A stretch of 12,937 nt of DNA from Cytophagales bacterium (GTDB lineage Bacteria; Bacteroidota; Bacteroidia; Cytophagales; Cyclobacteriaceae), in the NCBI GenBank assembly GCA_020063545.1, contig JAGUUF010000396.1, positions 1 through 12,937 on the forward strand, in the 5' to 3' direction. The translations under genes were made by a program, and so were the position numbers. Of this stretch, positions 7,856 through 12,937 are shown one piece after another. Each line of letters opens with the position of its first letter. The stretch's first letter is position 1. Under the pieces are notes generated by a model, which made no database searches, was not told where the DNA came from, and saw only the letters and a list, made by a program, of their open reading frames with translations.

Positions 7856-8890
7856 ATGGAAAACACTGTTGATATACCGCAGCATAAACCGCTTACGAAG
7901 AAAGATTTTGAAAGCGACCAACTCGTGCGTTGGTGCCCGGGTTGTGGCGATTATTCCATTTTATCGGCCATGACCAACGCCCTGCCTCAACTGAATATAC
8001 CACGCGAGAACGTTGTATTCATTTCAGGCATCGGTTGCGCAGCCCGTTTTCCGTACTACATGAATACGTATGGGTTTCACACCATCCACGGCCGCGGCCC
8101 TGCCGTAGCCACCGGTGTAAAACTTGCCAACCCGAAACTCAGCGTGTGGGAAATACAGGGCGATGGCGATGCCATGGCCATCGGTGGAAATCACTTCATC
8201 CATGCCCTGCGCAGAAATATTGACATCAATATTATTTTATTCAACAACGAGATTTACGGGCTTACAAAAGGTCAGTACTCGCCCACTTCGCCAACCGGGC
8301 TGGTAACAAAATCCACTCCTTATGGTTCCATCGAGCGGCCATTCCATGCGGCCGAACTGGTTATCGGGGCCCAGGGCACCTTCTATGCCCGCACCATTGA
8401 CACCAACCCGAAACTGATGGCCGAGATTTTTGTACATGCTGCAAAACACGTGGGAACTTCGCTGGTTGAAGTGTTACAAAACTGTGTCATCTTTAACGAT
8501 GATGCCCATGCCGCGGTAACCGCCCGCGAAAACAGGGATGACTTTCAATTGCACGTAAAGCACGGGCAGCCGCTGCTGTTCGGTAAAGACAATAAAAAAG
8601 GCATACGGTTGAACGGGCTTAAACTTGAAGTCGTAACCCTTGGCGAAAACGGGGTTACCGAAAACGATATACTGGTACACGATGCGCACACCGAAGACCC
8701 TACCCTTCATTTGATGCTGGCGCGGCTTGGCCCTCCGCATTTCCCGGTGGCACTGGGCGTTATCCGTGAGGTGCGTGCAAAGACCTACGATGAAGCCATT
8801 GCCGAGGAGCGCGAAAAGATTTCAAAAAATGCCAGGTATCACTCCGTTGACGACCTGCTGAAAAGCGGTGAAACCTGGGAAATCAAATAA
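7856..8890 (+). CDS. korB: 2-oxoglutarate:ferredoxin oxidoreductase, beta subunit
   Basis: This is the TPP- and iron-sulfur-binding subunit, 344 residues. Four cysteines, C27 and C30 (WCPGCGDYS), C61 (GIGCAAR) and C210 (LQNCVIF), sit at the spacing known to hold the single 4Fe-4S cluster of two-subunit oxoacid:ferredoxin oxidoreductases. The TPP-diphosphate and Mg site is GDGDAMAIGG (102-111) through to FNNEIYGL (129-136). There is no extra ferredoxin domain, so electrons must leave to a separate carrier, and the divergent ferredoxin at 5556-5855 is the nearest one. It is 3 bases after korA and 3 bases before nuoA, so it is very probably in one transcript with the complex I genes. Confidence 0.95.
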   Translation: MENTVDIPQHKPLTKKDFESDQLVRWCPGCGDYSILSAMTNALPQLNIPRENVVFISGIGCAARFPYYMNTYGFHTIHGRGPAVATGVKLANPKLSVWEIQGDGDAMAIGGNHFIHALRRNIDINIILFNNEIYGLTKGQYSPTSPTGLVTKSTPYGSIERPFHAAELVIGAQGTFYARTIDTNPKLMAEIFVHAAKHVGTSLVEVLQNCVIFNDDAHAAVTARENRDDFQLHVKHGQPLLFGKDNKKGIRLNGLKLEVVTLGENGVTENDILVHDAHTEDPTLHLMLARLGPPHFPVALGVIREVRAKTYDEAIAEEREKISKNARYHSVDDLLKSGETWEIK

Positions 8891-8893
8891 GCC

Positions 8894-9244
8894 ATGGGAA
8901 GCGAAGCACTGGTTATCTTTTTTATCTGCGCCCTCATCATGGTGGGTGCGGGCATCCTCGTTTCGAACCTGCTGGCACCGAAATCAAAAAACCTGCAAAA
9001 AGAAGAGCCCTACGAATGCGGCATCCCAACACAGGGCACCGCCTGGATTCAGTTCCGTGTAGGTTACTACCTGTTCGCCATCATCTTTTTGATTTTTGAT
9101 GTGGAAACCGTTTTCATCTTTCCGTGGGCTGTGGGCATGAAGCAGGCAGGACTTGCCGCTTTTATTGAGATCGTGATATTCTTCCTTGTGTTGGGATTAG
9201 GCTTGCTGTATGCCTGGAAAAAGAAAGCATTAACATGGGAGTAA
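8894..9244 (+). CDS. nuoA: NADH-quinone oxidoreductase (complex I) subunit A
   Basis: This 116-residue membrane subunit has three predicted helices (about 5-27, 58-80, 88-108). The loop after helix 1 carries the conserved YECGIP with C42, the residue that sits by the quinone site, and helix 2 has FLIFDVETVFIFPWA with the conserved D69 and E71. NuoA is part of the junction between the peripheral and membrane arms. The ATG is 3 bases past the korB stop. Its 3' end overlaps nuoB by 10 bases, which suggests coupled translation. Confidence 0.95.
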   Translation: MGSEALVIFFICALIMVGAGILVSNLLAPKSKNLQKEEPYECGIPTQGTAWIQFRVGYYLFAIIFLIFDVETVFIFPWAVGMKQAGLAAFIEIVIFFLVLGLGLLYAWKKKALTWE

Positions 9245-9804
9245 ACCAAAACACCATAAGCCCGCAGCAGCATGACGAACTGCTGAAAGACTTTCCCGGC
9301 CAGGTTGTTCGCGGGCCGGGAAGCAACATCGTTATCACTTCGGTGGATAACGTGGTAAACTGGGCTCGCGCCAATTCATTATGGCCGCTTGTTTTTGGCA
9401 CCAGTTGCTGCGCCATTGAAATGATGGCCACCGGGGCAAGCCGGCACGACTGGAGCCGGTTTGGTACTGAAGTGGCCCGGGCCACCCCTCGCCAGGCCGA
9501 CCTGATTGTGATTGCCGGAACCATTGTAAACAAAATGGCACCCGTGCTGAAACGGTTGTACGACCAGATGGCCGACCCGAAATATGTTATTGCCATGGGC
9601 GCCTGCGCCACTTCGGGCGGACCATTTTATTATAACACGTATTCCGTGGTGAAGGGAGCCGACCATATTATACCGGTTGATGTGTATGTACCGGGCTGCC
9701 CGCCACGGCCCGAAGCATTGCTGTACGGCATTTTGCAACTGCAAAAGAAAATCCGGGGCGAGTCGGTTGCTGAACCGCGCAACCCGATGGAAGATTTTGT
9801 TTGA
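9235..9804 (+). CDS. nuoB: NADH-quinone oxidoreductase subunit B (cluster N2 subunit)
   Basis: This subunit of 189 residues holds the terminal 4Fe-4S cluster N2 that passes electrons to quinone. The ligands are all present: the adjacent pair C58-C59 in GTSCCAIEMM, C124 in MGACATSGG and C155 in VPGCPPRPE. The short N-terminal extension (1-30) is ordinary. The ATG at 9235 lies within the last codons of nuoA. After its stop come 54 non-coding bases with a possible hairpin (9811-9845) before nuoC. Confidence 0.96.
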   Translation: MGVNQNTISPQQHDELLKDFPGQVVRGPGSNIVITSVDNVVNWARANSLWPLVFGTSCCAIEMMATGASRHDWSRFGTEVARATPRQADLIVIAGTIVNKMAPVLKRLYDQMADPKYVIAMGACATSGGPFYYNTYSVVKGADHIIPVDVYVPGCPPRPEALLYGILQLQKKIRGESVAEPRNPMEDFV

Positions 9805-9810
9805 CAACAC

Positions 9811-9845
9811 CCCTTTCCCTCCTTTGTTTTGAGAGGGTAATAGGG
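9811..9845 (+). repeat. Imperfect hairpin-forming sequence between nuoB and nuoC
   Basis: CCCT (9811-9814) pairs with AGGG (9842-9845), and CCCTC (9817-9821) pairs with GAGGG (9833-9837). This gives a two-part stem with an internal loop and an 11-base terminal loop. No T-run follows, so it is not a terminator. It may be an mRNA processing or stability element, or a copy of a dispersed pyrimidine/purine intergenic repeat. Confidence 0.4.
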
Positions 9846-9858
9846 TTAAAAATAAAAT

Positions 9859-10317
9859 ATGGAAAGCGAAGCACTGAAAGAATTTGTACTGCTAAGGGTG
9901 CCCGAAGCCGAAATCAGCCAGGGCGCCCAATATGTACAGGCTGTTGTTCCTTCCGAAAAAGCTCACACGCTCCTCTCTGAACTTAAGTCCAATCCACAAA
10001 CTTCATTTGATTACCTGTTTTGCCTTACCGGGGTTGACTGGCCCCAGCACATGGAAGTGGTTTACCACCTGAAATCCACCTCACTTAATCACATGGTAGT
10101 CATCAAGGCAAAAATTAATACGCGCGAAAATCCAGAAACGGATACCGTGTGCGACATCTGGCGCACGGCCGAATTTCACGAGCGGGAAGTCTTCGATTTG
10201 TTTGGAATTACGTTCCGAAACCATCCCGATTTAAGACGCCTGCTGTTAACTGACGATTGGGTTGGATACCCCCTTCGGAAAGATTATGTGGATAACGTAA
10301 ATATGATTGCATACTGA
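9859..10317 (+). CDS. nuoC: NADH-quinone oxidoreductase subunit C (30 kDa)
   Basis: This subunit has 152 residues, short but complete for a stand-alone NuoC. The 30-kDa family signature is clear near the C-terminus: FHEREVFDLFGITF (106-119), HPDLRRLLL (122-130) and YPLRKDY (137-143). NuoC is a structural part of the peripheral arm that packs against NuoD; it has no cofactor. It is separate from nuoD here, unlike the fused nuoCD of E. coli and some Bacteroides. The leader directly before ATG is AT-rich (AAAATAAAAT), typical of Bacteroidota translation starts without Shine-Dalgarno. The stop TGA shares its final A with the nuoD ATG. Confidence 0.95.
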   Translation: MESEALKEFVLLRVPEAEISQGAQYVQAVVPSEKAHTLLSELKSNPQTSFDYLFCLTGVDWPQHMEVVYHLKSTSLNHMVVIKAKINTRENPETDTVCDIWRTAEFHEREVFDLFGITFRNHPDLRRLLLTDDWVGYPLRKDYVDNVNMIAY

Positions 10318-11435
10318 TGGATGAAGTAATCGCACAAGCGCTTGAGTCGCAGGAGTATTTCATCAACATGGGGCCCCAGCATCCCTCCACGCATGGTGTG
10401 CTGCGCCTGGTGCTTTCACTCGATGGTGAAATCATCCGAAAAGTAGAACCCCACATCGGGTACATTCACCGCTCCATCGAAAAAATGTGCGAGCACGACA
10501 GCTACCAGCAAATCGTGCACCTTACCGACCGCATGGACTACCTCTCGTGCCACATCAATAACGAGGCGGTTTGCCTGGCCGTTGAAATGGGCCTGCAGGT
10601 GGAAGTGCCGGAGCGTGTTAAAGTAATCCGCACCATCATCGGTGAACTTACCCGGCTCTCTTCGCACCAGTTGTGGTGGGGCGTAATGGGTATGGACCTG
10701 GGTGCGATTACCACATTTTTGTATGGATTTCGCGACCGCGAAATGATTACCGACATATTTGAAGAAACCTGTGGCGCCCGCCTCACCATGAATTACAATG
10801 TTCCGGGTGGGTTGATGTTTGATATTCATCCAAACTTTCAGAAGCGTACAAAAGAGTTTGTAACGCATTTCAGAAAAAAACTCCCGGAATACGATGACCT
10901 GTTATCCAACAACGTCATCTTCAGGGAACGCACCATCGGCATCGGTAAACTTTCGAAGGAAGATGCTATTTCATATGGCGTCACCGGGCCAACCGGAAGG
11001 GCTTCCGGTTTTTCTTGCGATGTGCGCAAGCACCACCCTTACAGTGCTTACGATAAAGTTCAGTTCAACGAAATTCTTCGTACCGAAGGCGACTGCTTCG
11101 CCCGGTACCAGTGCCGGATAGCCGAAATGTGGGAATCGCTCTCCATCATTGAGCAACTGATTGACAACATCCCGGAAGGGCCCTTCAAAGCACCGACCAA
11201 GGCCGTAATCAAACTGCCTAAAGGCGAGTGGTACCAGAAAGTGGAAACGGCACGCGGTGAGTTTGGGGTGTACATCATCAGCGAAGGACAAAAGAGTCCG
11301 TACCGGCTCAAGTTCCGGTCACCCGGCTTCAGCAACCTCTCCGCCCTCGACCACATGGCACGCGGAGCAAAGATTGCCGACCTGGTGGCCATCATGTCGA
11401 CCATTGATTTAGTTATACCCGATATTGACCGATGA
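10317..11435 (+). CDS. nuoD: NADH-quinone oxidoreductase subunit D (49 kDa, quinone-binding)
   Basis: This subunit of 372 residues is homologous to NiFe-hydrogenase large subunits and forms much of the quinone pocket beside cluster N2. NMGPQHPSTHGVLRL (17-31) has the loop histidine of the quinone site, and DRMDYLSCHINN (71-82) has the tyrosine, Y75, that contacts the quinone head. HIGYIHRSIEKM (46-57) and TGPTGRASG are also family signatures. The N-terminus begins only about 16 residues before the quinone loop, as is normal for bacterial NuoD. It overlaps nuoC by 1 base and nuoH by 4 bases (ATGA). No nuoE, nuoF or nuoG lies between nuoD and nuoH, the usual place for them. Confidence 0.96.
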   Translation: MDEVIAQALESQEYFINMGPQHPSTHGVLRLVLSLDGEIIRKVEPHIGYIHRSIEKMCEHDSYQQIVHLTDRMDYLSCHINNEAVCLAVEMGLQVEVPERVKVIRTIIGELTRLSSHQLWWGVMGMDLGAITTFLYGFRDREMITDIFEETCGARLTMNYNVPGGLMFDIHPNFQKRTKEFVTHFRKKLPEYDDLLSNNVIFRERTIGIGKLSKEDAISYGVTGPTGRASGFSCDVRKHHPYSAYDKVQFNEILRTEGDCFARYQCRIAEMWESLSIIEQLIDNIPEGPFKAPTKAVIKLPKGEWYQKVETARGEFGVYIISEGQKSPYRLKFRSPGFSNLSALDHMARGAKIADLVAIMSTIDLVIPDIDR

Positions 11436-12517
11436 AAGCCCTGTACGATTTTTCATACCTGACCAACGCCATTCACCAGTGGCTTTCATCTTTTCTTTCT
11501 CCGAATGGCGTGATGATCACCGAAATGATCCTGGTTGGTCTTGCCTTCATGTTGTTTTTTGCGGTGCTGGGATTAGTATTGGTTTATGCCGAACGAAAAG
11601 TGAGCGCCTTCTTCCAGCAACGCCTCGGTCCCATGCGGGTGGGTAAATGGGGTACCGCGCAGACGATTGCGGATGTAATTAAACTACTGATGAAGGAGCC
11701 CATCATTAACAAAGAAGCCGACCGCTTTCTGTTTAACCTGGCTCCATATATTATAATGATGGCCGCATTCATGGCCATGGCCGCGCTGCCATTTGCCAGG
11801 GGCTTGCAGGCACTGGATTTTGATATTGGTATTCTTTACGTGGCAGCGGTTTCGTCTTTAGGCGTTATCGGCATTCTCCTGGCCGGCTGGTCGTCAAACA
11901 ACAAGTATTCCTTAATTGGTGCCATGCGGGCCGGTGCGCAGATTATAAGTTACGAACTTTCGGTGGCGCTTTCGCTGCTTACCATTGTTGTGCTTACCGG
12001 CAGTTTACAACTTAGTGTAATCGTTGAATCGCAGGCCGATGGCTGGTGGCTTTTTAAAGGGCACATTCCTGCCATGATTGCCTTTTTGATTTTCCTGATT
12101 GCCAGCACGGCAGAAACCAACCGCGGACCGTTTGACCTGGCCGAGGCCGAATCGGAATTGACGGCCGGTTTTCATACCGAATATTCGGGATTGAAATTCG
12201 CGTTCTTCTTTCTGGCCGAGTTTGCCAACATGTTCATTGTGTCCGCTATTGGCGCCACTGTTTTCCTTGGCGGATGGATGCCGCTGCACATCGGCAACTG
12301 GGAAGGGTTTAATGCCATTATGGATTACATCCCCCCGATATTCTGGTTTTTCGGAAAAGTGTCGTTTATGATTTTCCTGATGATGTGGTTCCGCTGGACG
12401 TTCCCGCGGCTGCGCATTGACCAGTTGTTAACTTTAGAATGGAAATATTTATTGCCCATTAACCTGGTAAATATTTTAGTAATGGCTTTTATCGGATTGG
12501 TGGGCTGGCATTTTTAG
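11432..12517 (+). CDS. nuoH: NADH-quinone oxidoreductase subunit H
   Basis: This membrane subunit of 361 residues has about eight hydrophobic helices and joins the quinone chamber to the proton channels. Signatures are AERKVSAFFQQRLGPMRVG (53-71), GAMRAGAQIISYE (163-175), the acidic loop AETNRGPFDLAEAESE (227-242) followed by the GFHTEYSG segment, and RWTFPRLRIDQLL (321-333). The first loop reads GPMRVGK where GPNRVGP is more common, a mild deviation. The start overlaps the nuoD stop by 4 bases. After the stop is a 54-base gap holding a perfect hairpin (12526-12556). Confidence 0.96.
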   Translation: MKALYDFSYLTNAIHQWLSSFLSPNGVMITEMILVGLAFMLFFAVLGLVLVYAERKVSAFFQQRLGPMRVGKWGTAQTIADVIKLLMKEPIINKEADRFLFNLAPYIIMMAAFMAMAALPFARGLQALDFDIGILYVAAVSSLGVIGILLAGWSSNNKYSLIGAMRAGAQIISYELSVALSLLTIVVLTGSLQLSVIVESQADGWWLFKGHIPAMIAFLIFLIASTAETNRGPFDLAEAESELTAGFHTEYSGLKFAFFFLAEFANMFIVSAIGATVFLGGWMPLHIGNWEGFNAIMDYIPPIFWFFGKVSFMIFLMMWFRWTFPRLRIDQLLTLEWKYLLPINLVNILVMAFIGLVGWHF

Positions 12518-12525
12518 TAAACAAC

Positions 12526-12556
12526 GTCATCCTACCACTTGACGTGGTAGGATGAC
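12526..12556 (+). repeat. Perfect 13-bp palindromic hairpin between nuoH and nuoI
   Basis: GTCATCCTACCAC (12526-12538) and its exact reverse complement GTGGTAGGATGAC (12544-12556) flank the loop TTGAC. The stem is complete with no mismatch. No T-run follows, so a terminator is unlikely, and nuoI starts 15 bases later. It looks like a dispersed intergenic palindrome of the kind that begins GTCATCC in many Bacteroidota genomes (from memory, not checked), or an RNA-processing element within the operon. Confidence 0.8.
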
Positions 12557-12571
12557 TATATGAAGACATAG

Positions 12572-12934
12572 ATGAGAAGCATTATAAACTACTTCAAAGA
12601 AATCTACTTCGGGCTCCGGTCACTGATAACGGGTCTGCGGGTAACCGGGCATTACATTACCCACCCGAAAGAAATCATTACCCAGCAATACCCTGAAAAC
12701 CGGGATACCCTGAAAATGTTCGAACGCTTCAGAGGGGAAGTGGTACTGATTCACGATGAAAAAAATGAACACCGGTGCACGGGTTGCTCGGCTTGTGAAG
12801 TGGCCTGCCCCAACGGAACCATTGAAATCATCCATAAAAAAGTTGATGTGGACGGAAGGAAAGTGAAGGCGCTGGATAAATTTGTTTACCACCTCCAGAT
12901 GTGTACCATGTGCGGGTTATGCATACCGGCCTGA
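12572..12934 (+). CDS. nuoI: NADH-quinone oxidoreductase subunit I, cut short by TGA at the last cluster cysteine
   Basis: This ferredoxin-like subunit normally carries two 4Fe-4S clusters (N6a and N6b) that pass electrons to NuoB. The first motif is complete: CTGCSACEVACP with C69, C72, C75 and C79. The second has C111, C114 and C117 (CTMCGLC), then IPA, and then TGA at 12932-12934 exactly where C121 of the CxxCxxCxxxCP motif belongs; the next codon, CCC, is the expected proline. A single C-to-A difference (TGC to TGA) explains it. By family rules C121 would be the fourth ligand of the cluster held by C69, C72 and C75. The typical protein also continues some 30 or more residues beyond this point, and the window ends at 12937. 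It may be a sequence error at a contig end, a true nonsense mutation, or (unlikely) a recoded TGA. The ATG at 12572 is the only sensible start; an ATG at 12560 stops after three codons. Confidence 0.88.
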   Translation: MRSIINYFKEIYFGLRSLITGLRVTGHYITHPKEIITQQYPENRDTLKMFERFRGEVVLIHDEKNEHRCTGCSACEVACPNGTIEIIHKKVDVDGRKVKALDKFVYHLQMCTMCGLCIPA

Positions 12935-12937
12935 CCC

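Noticed and set aside
9162..9611. Minus-strand open frame of 149 codons opposite nuoA-nuoB
   Set aside because: Antisense to confirmed nuo genes, no recognisable domain and no start context.
11425..11646. Alternative plus-strand frame overlapping the nuoD-nuoH junction
   Set aside because: It runs out of frame inside nuoH, which is fully supported by its signatures and helices.
12932..12934. Selenocysteine at the NuoI TGA
   Set aside because: UGA in place of Cys is tempting, but bacterial Sec in NuoI is not known to me and the SECIS hairpin that should follow lies beyond the window. A base error or nonsense change is simpler.
12926..12937. Frameshift instead of substitution at the end of nuoI
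   Set aside because: Inserting a base after TG restores Cys but gives Thr instead of the conserved Pro; a single substitution keeps both expected residues.

Overview
This window comes from a bacterium of the phylum Bacteroidota, most likely Cytophagales or a relative. The evidence is a protein ending in a type IX secretion (T9SS) C-terminal sorting domain, AT-rich leaders in place of Shine-Dalgarno sequences, an FdxA-like ferredoxin, and a nuo operon with no gene between nuoD and nuoH. The lineage below phylum is inference.

Layout. (1) Positions 2-2464, plus strand: the 3' part, or nearly all, of a TPR-CHAT protein, closed by a clear intrinsic terminator. (2) 2528-3553, plus: a low-specificity L-threonine aldolase. 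(3) 3543-3890, minus: a very small exported protein that is little more than a signal peptide and a T9SS sorting domain. It converges on and overlaps the aldolase gene by 11 bases. (4) 3991-5499 and 5556-5855, minus: an apparent two-gene unit, ferredoxin then bifunctional NAD(P)HX epimerase/dehydratase. (5) 5993 to the window end, plus: a compact run korA-korB-nuoA-nuoB-nuoC-nuoD-nuoH-nuoI, divergent from the ferredoxin.

How the genes fit together. KorAB oxidises 2-oxoglutarate to succinyl-CoA and reduces ferredoxin. A ferredoxin gene lies head-to-head with korA, and korB is 3 bases from nuoA. The nuo cluster goes directly from nuoD to nuoH with a 4-base overlap, so it lacks nuoE, nuoF and nuoG, the NADH-oxidising module. 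The simplest reading is a TCA-cycle oxidoreductase wired genetically, and perhaps electrically, to a complex I that could accept electrons from ferredoxin. That wiring is inference, because nuoEFG could be elsewhere in the genome.

Two points need care. The nuoI frame meets a TGA exactly where the last cluster-binding cysteine (residue 121) is expected, three bases before the window ends; this may be a contig-end base error or a real truncation. Also, the only two junctions in the nuo run with appreciable spacing (nuoB-nuoC and nuoH-nuoI) each hold a hairpin-forming sequence. No tRNA, rRNA, CRISPR array or insertion sequence was recognised, and no gene-free stretch exceeds 140 bases.
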